In this document: positions 7,439-15,924 of the stretch, in pieces
Layout: every line of letters starts with the position of its first letter
Numbering within the stretch: position 1 is the first letter of the stretch
Assembly (NCBI GenBank): GCA_002405165.1
Contig: DHLF01000010.1
Location: 14,905 to 51,771, forward strand
Reading direction: 5' to 3'
Length of the DNA stretch: 36,867 bases
Source of the DNA: Christensenella sp. UBA4675
GTDB lineage: Bacteria; Bacillota; Clostridia; Christensenellales; Borkfalkiaceae
Notes under the pieces: generated by a model
Databases searched by the model: none
Told to the model about the DNA's origin: nothing
What the model saw: the letters and a program-made list of their open reading frames with translations, nothing else
Translations under genes and position numbers: made by a program

Positions 7439-8065
7439 ATGGCTAAATATACAGACGCAAAATGCAGATTATGCAGACGTGAAGGAATGAAACTCTTTTT
7501 AAAGGGTGATAAATGTTATAAAAACAACTGTCCTTTTGCAAAAAGACCCGTTGCTCCCGGACAACACGGCGCAGGAAGAAAAAAAGTTTCCGAATACGGA
7601 TTACAACTTCGTGAAAAACAAAAAACCAAGAGAATTTACGGAGTATTAGAAGGACAATTTAGAGAATATTATGAAAGAGCCGACAGAATGAAAGGAATTA
7701 CCGGTGAAAACATGTTATCTTTACTCGAAAGAAGACTCGATAACGTAATTTTCAGAATGGGTATTGCTTCATCTCGTTCGCAAGCAAGACAATTTGTTAC
7801 GCACGCTCATTTCACGGTAAACGGAAAAGCCGTTGACATTGCTTCTTACGAAGTAAAATTAGGCGACGAAATTGCCGTTAAAGAAAACAAAAAAGACAAT
7901 AAGTATTTTACTCAATTAAAGCAAACCGCAAAAAGCGGAACTATGCCTAAATGGGTTGAATTTGACAATGAAACTTTAAAGGGAAAGGTTATCGCATTAC
8001 CTACGAGAGAGGATATCGATTCACAGATCGCAGAGCATATGATCGTCGAGTTGTATTCTAAGTAA
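7439..8065 (+). CDS. rpsD: 30S ribosomal protein S4, zinc-binding
   Basis: S4 nucleates 30S assembly and forms part of the mRNA entry channel. The 208-residue protein has an N-terminal zinc site (Cys9, Cys12, Cys26, Cys31) and the S4 RNA-binding domain near residues 97-160 (ERRLDNVIFRMGIASSRSQARQFVTHAHFTVNGK). Its place between rpsK and rpoA is the clostridial and E. coli arrangement; in Bacillus subtilis rpsD is elsewhere. S4 is a known operon autorepressor in both lineages. Confidence 0.97.
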   Translation: MAKYTDAKCRLCRREGMKLFLKGDKCYKNNCPFAKRPVAPGQHGAGRKKVSEYGLQLREKQKTKRIYGVLEGQFREYYERADRMKGITGENMLSLLERRLDNVIFRMGIASSRSQARQFVTHAHFTVNGKAVDIASYEVKLGDEIAVKENKKDNKYFTQLKQTAKSGTMPKWVEFDNETLKGKVIALPTREDIDSQIAEHMIVELYSK

Positions 8066-8103
8066 TAAGCTCTGTTAAAAAATATCTGGGAGGTAAAATT
8101 TCT

Positions 8104-9054
8104 ATGATGGAAATGGAAAAGCCAAAAATCACTGTTGAGGAAAACGAAAGCAGGGATTATGCTAAAATAGTTGTCGAACCCCTTGAAAAAGGATACGGAC
8201 TAACGCTCGGAAACTGTTTAAGAAGAACTTTGCTTTCTTCTTTACCGGGAGCGGCAGTTCAGGGGATAAAATTCAATCAAGGCGACGTAAAGCACGAATT
8301 TTCGACTTTACCCGGCGTTAAGGAAGACATAACCGAAATAATTCTTAACTTAAAGGAACTTGCTATTTCTACGACTACGACGGATACGTCTTTTAAAAAG
8401 ACCGTTCGTTTATTCAAAACGGGCGCAGGCCCCGTTACGGCAGGCGATATAGAAGCCGACGCCGAAATAAAATATCTCAACCCCGACAAAGTAATATGCA
8501 ATTTAAGCGATAACGGAGTTATCGATATGGATATTACAATCGGAAGAGATAGGGGATATAAAAGCGCGTCTTACAACAAAACGGGAGAAATCGGATATAT
8601 AGCTACGGATTCTATATATACGCCCGTTAAAAAAGTAAGCTACAACGTTGAAAATACGAGAGTAGGACAAAACGTAGATTACGACAAGTTAGTTTTAGAA
8701 GTATGGACGAACGGAACGGTGTCGGGAAGAGATATCGTAAGCTTAGCCGCAAGAATAATACAAGAACATATCGGTATGTTCGTAGTATTGTCGGAATTCG
8801 GCAATACCAACGTTTTGGTAGAAGCCGCGGAAGATCCGTTACCGAAGATTCTTGAAAAGCCTATTGAAGAAATGGACCTTTCAATTCGTTCGTATCATTG
8901 CCTTAAAAGAGCAAACATTCACACTATTGAAGATTTAACAAAAAAGACCGAAGACGATATGTTAAAGGTAAGAAATCTTGGAAAGAAGTCGCTTGACGAA
9001 GTTATTTACAAGCTAAGTTCTTACGGTTTATCGTTAAAAGAACAGGAGGAATAA
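8104..9054 (+). CDS. rpoA: DNA-directed RNA polymerase alpha subunit
   Basis: Alpha dimerises to scaffold RNA polymerase assembly, and its C-terminal domain contacts promoter UP elements and regulators. The 316-residue product has the N-terminal domain (GYGLTLGNCLRRTLLSSLPGAAV) and, after a linker, the alphaCTD with the helix-hairpin-helix segments LSIRSYHCLKRANIHTIEDLT and RNLGKKSLDEVIYKL. A GGGAGG site at 8088-8093 is ten bases before the first ATG; a second in-frame ATG follows at once, so the exact first residue is uncertain. Confidence 0.97.
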   Translation: MMEMEKPKITVEENESRDYAKIVVEPLEKGYGLTLGNCLRRTLLSSLPGAAVQGIKFNQGDVKHEFSTLPGVKEDITEIILNLKELAISTTTTDTSFKKTVRLFKTGAGPVTAGDIEADAEIKYLNPDKVICNLSDNGVIDMDITIGRDRGYKSASYNKTGEIGYIATDSIYTPVKKVSYNVENTRVGQNVDYDKLVLEVWTNGTVSGRDIVSLAARIIQEHIGMFVVLSEFGNTNVLVEAAEDPLPKILEKPIEEMDLSIRSYHCLKRANIHTIEDLTKKTEDDMLKVRNLGKKSLDEVIYKLSSYGLSLKEQEE

Positions 9055-9057
9055 ACA

Positions 9058-9582
9058 ATGCCGGGAAAATTAGGTTTTACGTCGAAACAAAGAAAAAGTG
9101 TTTTGAGAAATCAAGCTTCCGATTTACTTTGGAACGGAAAAATTGAAACCACGCAGGCAAGAGCAAAACAATTAAAATCCTACGTTGATAAGATTTTAAC
9201 GCTTGCCATAAACACTTACGAAGATATTATCGAAACCGAAAAGAAAGTTACGGTCGTTGACGACGAGAAAAAGGGAACTACTAAGGAAGTAACTAAAAAA
9301 GTTATAAAAGACGGAAGCAAAAAACTTTGCGCAAGAAGAAAAATCATGGGAATGATTTTTGACATTCAAGAAAAGAAAGGCAAAGAATCTAAGTCCGCAT
9401 ATAAAGCAAGAACGAAAGACGTTCATCATCCTTTGGTAGAAAAAATATTCAACGAACTTGCTCCTAAATACGCTGAAAGAGCTGAAAGATTAGGAAACAA
9501 GGGCGGATATTCAAGAATTTACCTTTTAGGCGAAAGAAAAGGCGACGCGGCTTTAAAAGCAATTATAGCTTTGGTTGACTAA
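9058..9582 (+). CDS. rplQ: 50S ribosomal protein L17 with internal insertions
   Basis: L17 lies near the polypeptide exit tunnel. The N-terminal core (PGKLGFTSKQRKSVLRNQASDLLWNGKIETTQARAKQLKSYVDK) and the C-terminal core (FNELAPKYAER...GGYSRIYLLGERKGDAALKAII) are typical. Between them are extra charged segments, roughly residues 51-90 (rich in Lys, Glu, Thr, Val) and about 20 residues near 100-122, giving 174 residues where the family is usually about 115-130. No frameshift is seen and the reading frame is continuous. It is the last gene of the operon and a strong terminator follows 16 bases later. Confidence 0.95.
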   Translation: MPGKLGFTSKQRKSVLRNQASDLLWNGKIETTQARAKQLKSYVDKILTLAINTYEDIIETEKKVTVVDDEKKGTTKEVTKKVIKDGSKKLCARRKIMGMIFDIQEKKGKESKSAYKARTKDVHHPLVEKIFNELAPKYAERAERLGNKGGYSRIYLLGERKGDAALKAIIALVD

Positions 9583-9598
9583 TAATTTTAAAATAAAG

Positions 9599-9627
9599 CA
9601 TACCGATTTTTGTCGGTATGTTTTTTA
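9599..9627 (+). terminator. Intrinsic terminator of the ribosomal protein operon
   Basis: CATACCGA (9599-9606) pairs with TCGGTATG (9613-9620) over a six-base loop and is followed by seven T residues. It lies just after rplQ and closes the operon. Confidence 0.92.
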
Positions 9628-10145
9628 TTATAAAATAACAACGAACCCGGTTTATAAAAAATTTTAATATTAAACGATATTGCACGGTTAAATAATAATT
9701 AAATTACTATAGTAAAAATGTACAGTTTTATTTATTGCAACCCTACTTTGATTTTTTCGATAATGGGTTATACTTTTTTAAATCTTTATGCGTTCTTTTT
9801 ATAAAAAAACGATTTTTTACTATAATCGTTCTATCTAAAATGCTATTTTAACGACATATAGCTCTACTTAATACTAAAAATCAATGTAAAAGTAGCAAGG
9901 TGTGTGTAATAAACGCAAACAAAAACGGGTTTAATTTAAAAGGTTTAACCGCTTTTTTTAATTTTTACCTTATAGGTAATAGTATTTGAATTTTTATGCT
10001 AGACCGTTTTTTGTAAAAATAAACCCATTTAGAAAAAATAAAAAGAAAATGCCTATTAAACAGAGTTGGTTTAGTAGAATATGTCGTTTTTTAGTTTTTT
10101 TTCTCTATATATTTTATAATAATTAAATTATCTATAAATTAAATA
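9628..10145. other. AT-rich intergenic region with no gene recognised
   Basis: About 520 bases separate the operon terminator from the next promoter. No convincing ORF, tRNA or riboswitch is seen. Two weak inverted repeats are present: AACGATT (9808-9814) with AATCGTT (9824-9830), and an imperfect one near 9926-9952 followed by a T-run at 9953-9959 that could terminate + strand transcription. Neither is strong. Confidence 0.6.
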
Positions 10146-10174
10146 TTGTTTTTTTAAAGATTTTGTGTTAAAAT
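10146..10174 (+). promoter_or_regulatory. Probable sigma-A promoter of the large membrane protein gene
   Basis: TTGTTT at 10146-10151 and TAAAAT at 10169-10174 are separated by 17 bases, and TG at 10166-10167 makes an extended -10. The start would fall about 45 bases before the ATG at 10225, which has AAGGAG at 10214-10219. Confidence 0.6.
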
Positions 10175-10224
10175 ATAAAAAGAATACTGAAATTATACGC
10201 AAAAGTGTTTAACAAGGAGAATTT

Positions 10225-12936
10225 ATGGTTTCTAAAAAATCTCTTACAATTAAATTTTTGCTTTTATTATGCTTGCTGGCAATAGCTTTGATAGGAGTTA
10301 CTACGCCCGTAGTCAACGCAGGAGTCAGGGATAGTTATAAACAAACGGCAAGTGAAAAATATACCGAAACGTTATTAGAAGTAGATAATGACGTTTATAA
10401 CGGGAAAAGCGTTTTAGTCGGATATAAGATAAGAATCTACGCTTACGTTAACGATACGCTTAATACCGATGCCGAATGTGAAATTGCTACGGAAAAGTTT
10501 GTAAAATCTTGCGATAATTTACTAGCTGTTAAAGCGGAAGGGGAAAAGTTATTCGATTACGTAAACGGGTTAGTTCAAGGAAATTACACCGATTACGACT
10601 GGGAAAAAATAGTTAGCATTAAGGACGAAACGGCAAAGAATTTTAACATGAAAACTCTTGATAGAAACGGAAACTTAACCGTTAGTTTCGTAAAGGGAAA
10701 AGTTGATTCTGCGATAAACAAAATAAAAGAAATAAAAGAAAAAGGCGGAGCGGAAGATTTAACTCAAAAGAGAAACGAAGCTAAGCAAGAAATGCTTGCT
10801 AAGCTTAACGAATTTAAGCAAAAAGGGATATATTCGGATAGCGTTTTACAAAAAATGCAACAGGCGTATAATAATCGTTGCGAAGAGTTAGATAAGGCGG
10901 GCAACGCTTCTCAAATAGACCTTGTAGAAGGATATTTTTTCACCGATTTAGAGAGTTTTAAAACTATCGTAGAAGAAGTTAGCGAAGATTTGGTAAATCA
11001 CGAAGAAAATCCCGAAAATTTGCTTCCTACGATAAAAGAAGTAGAAAACGCGATAGACTTATACGAAGATGATACAGCGTTTAGTCCGTCCGATAAAGAT
11101 TTTGCGGTAAATTCCGATTATAAAATTTTATTGAATTATTACGCAGATTATAAAATCGGACAATTAAAAACTAGGTACGAAAACGTAAAAAATCAATATT
11201 CTTACAAAAATTATTCAAAGATAACCGCAAAATTAGAAGATGCGTCTAGTAACGCGAGTAAAGCGAAAAACAAAGCCGAAGTTGTAAAAGCCGTAACCGA
11301 TGCGGAAGAATACGTAGAAAATAGCGACAACGTAAAGAAAAACGTAAGAGTAATTACCACAAAAAGCGGACAATATAATATTGAAATTACTTCTAACAAA
11401 AACTATACTTTTGCGCCCGACGCTTACGTTTCCGCGTCCGATTACAGATTTTACGCCGTAAAGAAAAACGTAAATAGAATACTAAAAAAGATAGACACGG
11501 GCGACAACGATAAAAAATTAGCCGTAAAATTCTATATCAATATAACGGTTATAGGCGAAGACGGCAAAAAGGTAACCGAGTATGAAGAAGGAACGGTGTT
11601 TACCGTAAAGATTTATAATACGAACGTAACGAACAAATTAAAAGGAGATTCGCTTTTAAAAGTTGTTTATTATTATAGCGGAAATATGGAAGGGTACGAC
11701 AGCGAAAACAATACTTTATCCGATAAATTTCCGTCGAGTATAGAAAATGAAGGAGAATATTTGATGTTTACAACCACGCATTTCAGTCCTTTTGCAATTT
11801 GCGGAACAGGTTCGGCTATGGATGCATTAGGGTTTAAAGACGGACCTTTGTATAAAAATCCGTTCTTTTACGTTGCAATAATTTTATTAGCGATAGTTTT
11901 AATTTTACTTATAACCTTAATAGTAAAAACGTGGAGATATAAAATTACGTTTAAAACAAACGGCGGAAGCAAAGTAAAATCCATAAAAGCTAAAAAGAAC
12001 GAACCGTTTGTTATGCCGTCTATTCCGACCAAGGAAGGATATATCTTCGGCGGATGGTTTAAAGACAAAGAATGTACCGACCGTTTTATTCTTTATAAAT
12101 TAGAAAAAAGAAAAAGCGTAAAAGTTTACGCAAAATGGATACCTTTATCCGACAGCGAAGTTTTAGAAAACAGCACCGTAACGTTAGACGATTTATATAA
12201 AGCTTTAAGGGCTTCGTTAGACGACTACAAAAAAATCGGTTTTGGTATAGGTCTTAAAAAGAAAGAAGAAATAGGAAGAATAATAATAAGCAACGATAAA
12301 GTAAATCTTTATTTAACGGGCGATGTTGAAAAGATAAAAGAAATGGGCTATGACGTGTCGCTTGCTAACGTTGACGAAGTAAAAGAAACTCCCGTTAAAA
12401 TGGTTGTAAAAACGGAAGAAGACTTATATAAAGCGTTAGAGCTTATCGATATAGTAATGGCCGAAAACGGATTTGCCGAAAAAGACGGAACTCCCGACGA
12501 GCTTGGCGAAATTTCCGACGAAGAAAGACTTAACGGATATGTTTTTGCAGTTGAAAACGAAAAAGAAGCTACGACTTTAAAAGATTTCTTTGAGCTTTTA
12601 AGGACGCAAGCAAAATCTTACGTTTTAATGGGCGATAGCGGAACTCCGAGAGATTTTAGCGGGAAATATATAGTAAAAGCAAAATTAGAAGAAAATAAAA
12701 TAGATTTATATCTTCCTTATAATAACGGCAACGCCGAAGTTGTCTGTGAAGAAGTCTTTAAAGACGTTCCTGCGCACTACACTATTACCGACAAAGACGG
12801 TTTAATTTCAGCAATGAAGGTTCTTAACGAGAGTATGTTATCGCTCGGAATGAAAAAATATCCCAGAAACGCAAGTTTAATGAAACAATCGGGAGAAGAA
12901 AGCAACGCGTTCGGATATAGAATAAGATTTAACTAA
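10225..12936 (+). CDS. Large secreted/membrane protein with Flg_new-like repeat after the membrane helix
   Basis: I do not recognise a named function. The 903-residue product has a clear signal peptide (residues 1-32, ending VVNA before GVRD). A mostly helical, charged region follows, with FIVAR-like segments around residues 185-260. A beta-rich domain around 385-535 ends in YLMFTTTHFSPFAICG, a pattern often seen just before cell-surface anchors. One strong transmembrane helix spans about 547-570. Residues 574-637 then form a Flg_new/InlB B-repeat-like unit (YKITFKTNGGSKVKSIKAKK... GYIFGGWFKD... KVYAKW). Two related LDDLYKAL/EEDLYKAL modules complete the C terminus. With a cleaved signal peptide, everything after residue 570 should be cytoplasmic, which is odd for this repeat family. 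It is monocistronic, with its own promoter and terminator. Confidence 0.8.
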   Translation: MVSKKSLTIKFLLLLCLLAIALIGVTTPVVNAGVRDSYKQTASEKYTETLLEVDNDVYNGKSVLVGYKIRIYAYVNDTLNTDAECEIATEKFVKSCDNLLAVKAEGEKLFDYVNGLVQGNYTDYDWEKIVSIKDETAKNFNMKTLDRNGNLTVSFVKGKVDSAINKIKEIKEKGGAEDLTQKRNEAKQEMLAKLNEFKQKGIYSDSVLQKMQQAYNNRCEELDKAGNASQIDLVEGYFFTDLESFKTIVEEVSEDLVNHEENPENLLPTIKEVENAIDLYEDDTAFSPSDKDFAVNSDYKILLNYYADYKIGQLKTRYENVKNQYSYKNYSKITAKLEDASSNASKAKNKAEVVKAVTDAEEYVENSDNVKKNVRVITTKSGQYNIEITSNKNYTFAPDAYVSASDYRFYAVKKNVNRILKKIDTGDNDKKLAVKFYINITVIGEDGKKVTEYEEGTVFTVKIYNTNVTNKLKGDSLLKVVYYYSGNMEGYDSENNTLSDKFPSSIENEGEYLMFTTTHFSPFAICGTGSAMDALGFKDGPLYKNPFFYVAIILLAIVLILLITLIVKTWRYKITFKTNGGSKVKSIKAKKNEPFVMPSIPTKEGYIFGGWFKDKECTDRFILYKLEKRKSVKVYAKWIPLSDSEVLENSTVTLDDLYKALRASLDDYKKIGFGIGLKKKEEIGRIIISNDKVNLYLTGDVEKIKEMGYDVSLANVDEVKETPVKMVVKTEEDLYKALELIDIVMAENGFAEKDGTPDELGEISDEERLNGYVFAVENEKEATTLKDFFELLRTQAKSYVLMGDSGTPRDFSGKYIVKAKLEENKIDLYLPYNNGNAEVVCEEVFKDVPAHYTITDKDGLISAMKVLNESMLSLGMKKYPRNASLMKQSGEESNAFGYRIRFN

Positions 12937-13033
12937 AATAAAATTTACTTAAATTTGGAGATAGAATAAATTTAATTACAAAATAAGATTAAATTTTAGT
13001 TGAAGTATTTAAAAATTTAAGCTTTAAAAGTAT

Positions 13034-13065
13034 ACGGCGTGGCAAAATTTGCCACGCCGTTTTTT
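13034..13065 (+). terminator. Intrinsic terminator of the large membrane protein gene
   Basis: ACGGCGTGGC (13034-13043) pairs perfectly with GCCACGCCGT (13051-13060) over a seven-base AT loop, followed by a run of T. It ends the + strand unit about 100 bases after the stop. Confidence 0.9.
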
Positions 13066-13089
13066 GTAAACGTTAGATTAGTTAGGCAA

Positions 13090-13113
13090 TTCGTTTAAAC
13101 TATTTTAAACGAA
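13090..13113. repeat. Perfect 10-bp inverted repeat between convergent genes
   Basis: TTCGTTTAAA and TTTAAACGAA flank a four-base CTAT loop. No T-run follows on either strand, so it is not a standard terminator. It lies downstream of both convergent genes and may be an RNA 3' end structure of the veg transcript. Confidence 0.5.
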
Positions 13114-13157
13114 CACATAATTGTTTTTATAATTTGTTTTTACCTTATTTTGCAGGT

Positions 13158-13406
13158 TTAAGTGGCTTTTTTAGTGAGTTTTATAGAAACTAATCCGCAT
13201 AAAATGTCCGCGTACGAAAAATTAGTTTTACCCAAATATTTTCCGTAAGGGGAAATGCTTATTAGGGCAGGATAAATACCCGTTAATTTGCCTTTATAGG
13301 AAGAATATTTATTTCTACCTAAATTTACTTTTACGTCTACGTCTTGTTGGTGTAAAGCTTTAATTTCTTCTTTAATTGCGTTAATAGATTTTTGTTGTTT
13401 TATCAT
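13158..13406 (-). CDS. veg: Veg family protein
   Basis: Veg is a small, highly expressed protein of Gram-positive bacteria; in Bacillus subtilis it has been linked to biofilm gene control, but its biochemical role is unclear. The 82-residue product has the family core: IKALHQQDVDVKVNLGRNK, then YKGKLTGIYPALISI and FSYADILCGLVSI. The start has no recognisable SD, and a terminator lies only about 44 bases upstream, so its promoter must fit in that short space (see findings). Its usual neighbours in other clostridia are not present here. Confidence 0.88.
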   Translation of the reverse strand: MIKQQKSINAIKEEIKALHQQDVDVKVNLGRNKYSSYKGKLTGIYPALISISPYGKYLGKTNFSYADILCGLVSIKLTKKAT

Positions 13407-13450
13407 AAAAATATTATTGACTTAAAAAAGCTTTTTTAGTCGAAATATTT

Positions 13451-13480
13451 AAAAAACCGCCGTAGCAGGCTCTACGGCGG
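13451..13480 (-). terminator. Intrinsic terminator of the acidic zinc-ribbon gene
   Basis: Read on the - strand, CCGCCGTAG (13480-13472) pairs with CTACGGCGG (13465-13457) across six bases and is followed by six T residues (13456-13451). It separates the zinc-ribbon gene from veg. Confidence 0.92.
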
Positions 13481-13639
13481 AATAAATCAATAAATTAAAT
13501 ATTTTTAAAAATAAATTTTTTCTTTTATTATAAAACGGCAAATTTTGCGTGTCTAGCTAAAAACGCGTTATAATTTTTCTTTAAAACAAACTTATTTAAT
13601 CGTTATGGCGTTTTTATAAAAATAAATGTTTAACGAAAA

Positions 13640-14161
13640 TTAAAACAAATCGTCATCGTCGTTATTTTCGTTTTCTTCGTCTTCGTCCTCTTCTTCGAAG
13701 TCGGCTTCGTTAATTTCTATATTGTCGAAATCGTCGTCATCGTCGTCGGAAGAATATTCTTCTTCGTCTTCTTCCTCTTCTTCGTCGTCAAATTCGTCCA
13801 ACTCTTCTTCTGCAATTTTGGAAAGAGAAATCATATCTTCTTCTTTATCTCCCGAGTTGGAAATTTCTTCTTTTTCGTCTTCGTCAAGGAAATCTCTCCA
13901 CTTTTCGTCGTTTTCATCGTCCGTTTCGGGTTCGATATCGTCATAAGAGCTTAATTCTCTACAATTATCGCACATATCCTCGTCTATTAAAATGTAAACT
14001 TGTTTGCACTTGGGGCAAAGTTTTTCTTCCGCTTTGTCTTCGTCGTCCGCGTACATAAGTTGCGGACCTATTTTAAGTTCTGCTTTGCAAACGTCGCAAT
14101 ATTGCTCGCCTTCTAAAATATAATTCAAATCGCATCTGGGACATTTAACGTACCTTGCCAT
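13640..14161 (-). CDS. Double zinc-ribbon protein with a very acidic tail
   Basis: No specific family is recognised. The 173-residue product starts with two similar zinc ribbons: CPRC (Cys7, Cys10) with CDVC (Cys22, Cys25), and CPKC (Cys49, Cys52) with CDNC (Cys64, Cys67). From about residue 73 to the end it is dominated by Asp and Glu, with runs such as DEEEEEDEEE and DDDDDD. An AAGGAG site at 14168-14173 precedes the ATG. The paired ribbons suggest binding of nucleic acid or protein, and the tail resembles disordered acidic tails that compete with nucleic acid, but this is inference. It has its own consensus promoter and terminator. Confidence 0.85.
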   Translation of the reverse strand: MARYVKCPRCDLNYILEGEQYCDVCKAELKIGPQLMYADDEDKAEEKLCPKCKQVYILIDEDMCDNCRELSSYDDIEPETDDENDEKWRDFLDEDEKEEISNSGDKEEDMISLSKIAEEELDEFDDEEEEEDEEEYSSDDDDDDFDNIEINEADFEEEDEDEENENNDDDDLF

Positions 14162-14201
14162 AATTATCTCCTTTGCTATGTTCGAAAAATAACATTAATA
14201 A

Positions 14202-14246
14202 CCGTAAGAAATTTAAGCCGTATAGCGTTGTTTAAGTTGCTTACGG
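14202..14246 (-). other. Inverted repeat in the 5' leader of the zinc-ribbon gene
   Basis: CCGTAAG (14202-14208) and CTTACGG (14240-14246) can pair, with an inner TTAA/TTAA match. It lies between the predicted start of transcription and the SD, so it could shape the leader RNA. No known riboswitch is recognised. Confidence 0.3.
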
Positions 14247-14270
14247 GAAACTCTAAAATTTACTTTCATT

Positions 14271-14299
14271 ATTATATTAGTATTGTTTGTATTTGTAAA
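14271..14299 (-). promoter_or_regulatory. Sigma-A promoter of the acidic zinc-ribbon gene
   Basis: On the - strand TTTACA (14299-14294) and TATAAT (14276-14271) are separated by 17 bases. Transcription would start near 14264, giving a leader of about 100 bases. Confidence 0.75.
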
Positions 14300-14370
14300 C
14301 TGTTTTTTTTATTTTTTTTAATTATTTTTGCTTTTTTTAAAAAATTTCGACTAATTCTTATCTATTATAT

Positions 14371-14400
14371 GTAATAAAGGCGTTTTAAGTAACATATATT
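14371..14400 (+). promoter_or_regulatory. Possible sigma-E-type promoter of the SipL-like gene
   Basis: CATATATT at 14393-14400 matches seven of eight positions of the CATACAnT mother-cell -10 consensus if n is free, and an ATA core at 14374-14376 is at a plausible distance. SipL is a sigma-E gene in Clostridioides difficile. The match is suggestive only. Confidence 0.35.
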
Positions 14401-14444
14401 TTAACCGTAGCTATTGAAATTACTAAACCAAATAGGAGGGGAAT

Positions 14445-15914
14445 ATGGGAAAAGCAGAGTACGGAGCAATAAATAATGCGGAAGTAGTTAAAAAATCTAC
14501 GACCGTAAACATAGAAGCCAACAGCGATATTTCTTGCGAAGTCAGGGACGTTTTATCGCTTCAATCGTCGTGCGTAACGACAGGGTACGAGTGTTTAGAC
14601 GGAGAAATAAAGTTTAGCGGAAGAATAATATTCAACGTTGTTTATCTTTTAGAAGGTGAAATTCGTAGAAAGGAATTAGGCGTAGATTTTTCCGATTCTA
14701 TGCAGGCGGACTGTCAGGCAAGCGATAAAGCTACGCTTTCTTTTAACGTTGAAAACGTTTCTTGTGAAAAAAACGATAGAATAAAAATAGTCGCGCAAAT
14801 AACGGTGAAAGCGGAAGTTGAAAGATGCAAAACCAAGCAACTTTTAACGGGTGGAGACGGTTATTATTTCAATAAAAAAACCGTTACTTTAACCGAACAA
14901 AAATGTTGTACGGAGCGTTCTTTTACCCTTGACGACGAATTTGAGTGCGGGCAAATAAAAAACGTTTTATCAACGTACGCTCAAGGTGTAATAACTTCCT
15001 GTCAGTGCGGTATAAATACTGTTATTTGCGACGGAGAAATAATTTTAACGATAGCCTTGTTGCCAATTAACGAAAAAAGTGATATTATAAAAGAGTATAG
15101 AGTAATTCCTTTCCGATTAGAATTAGAAGGCGACGGTGTTAACGTGGACGACGTAACTTTCGCAAGCGTTACGGTAGGCAAAACGGCTTTAAAAGTTTTC
15201 GTAGACGAAGGAAAAGAAAAGTCGACTATAAGTTCGCAAATAAGCATTTCTTTACGCGCAAAAGTTTACGAAACGAAAGAATTAGTTTTCGTAGACGACC
15301 TATTTTCTACCGAAAAAGAATTGAGTATTGCCAAAGAAAAAGTCGAAATTAAAAAAGTAAAAGGCGAGAATTACGCGTGTGAAAAAACTCGCGGTAAGGC
15401 TTTTTGCGAAGTGATGGAAAACGCAAGACTTATAACGTGCCTAGACGATAGAGTTTACGGCGTAACCTTTAAAAAAGATAAAAATAAAATTCTTGCCGAC
15501 GGAGTTTTATCGTGTTATTGTTTATTCGAAGTAAACAACCAAACGGTTTCAAAACTTGCAGAAATGCCTTTTAGCGTAGCTTTCGACTGCGACGACGATA
15601 TAGAAAATTGCTATTGTATAACGAAAGGAATAAACGCAAAACTTAGAAACGGGGAAGTTGAACTGGAAAGCGAAATAGCAATAAATTACGAGCGTTCCGT
15701 TAAAGAGAGTTTCGTTGCGGTAACAGCTATGGAAGAAGACAAAGACCTTCCTAAATGCGACAGCGCGTTCAGCGTGTATATTCCCGATAAAAACGACGGA
15801 TTATGGGAAATCTGTAAAGCGTTAAAAGTTTCGCCCGATACGGTTACGGAACAAAACGACGTTACTTTCCCCTTAAAAGAAAATCAAAAAATTATAGTTT
15901 ATAGAAGAATTTAA
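14445..15914 (+). CDS. sipL: SipL-like spore coat-cortex protein (SPOCS/DUF3794 plus LysM)
   Basis: SipL links the SpoIVA coat basement layer to the forespore surface in clostridia. The 489-residue product consists of consecutive beta-rich SPOCS (DUF3794)-type units in about the first 420 residues, recognisable by SGRIIFNVVYLLEGE and CDGEIILTIALLP. A short LysM-like end follows near residue 440 (IPDKNDGLWEICKALKVSPDTV ... LKENQKIIVYRRI). That overall plan and length are those of SipL; the number of SPOCS units was not determined. There is no signal peptide, as expected for a mother-cell cytosolic protein. An AGGAGGGG site precedes the ATG. It is followed after 10 bases by ispE. DUF3794 also occurs in other coat proteins, so the symbol is tentative. 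Confidence 0.75.
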   Translation: MGKAEYGAINNAEVVKKSTTVNIEANSDISCEVRDVLSLQSSCVTTGYECLDGEIKFSGRIIFNVVYLLEGEIRRKELGVDFSDSMQADCQASDKATLSFNVENVSCEKNDRIKIVAQITVKAEVERCKTKQLLTGGDGYYFNKKTVTLTEQKCCTERSFTLDDEFECGQIKNVLSTYAQGVITSCQCGINTVICDGEIILTIALLPINEKSDIIKEYRVIPFRLELEGDGVNVDDVTFASVTVGKTALKVFVDEGKEKSTISSQISISLRAKVYETKELVFVDDLFSTEKELSIAKEKVEIKKVKGENYACEKTRGKAFCEVMENARLITCLDDRVYGVTFKKDKNKILADGVLSCYCLFEVNNQTVSKLAEMPFSVAFDCDDDIENCYCITKGINAKLRNGEVELESEIAINYERSVKESFVAVTAMEEDKDLPKCDSAFSVYIPDKNDGLWEICKALKVSPDTVTEQNDVTFPLKENQKIIVYRRI

Positions 15915-15924
15915 TTAAATTATT

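Noticed and set aside
9628..10145. Hidden small RNA or riboswitch in the long gap
   Set aside because: I could not find a conserved motif or stable structure; a covariance search would be needed to say more.
13722..13946. Serine-rich + strand ORF
   Set aside because: It is the antisense reading of the Asp/Glu codons of the acidic zinc-ribbon tail, with no independent support.
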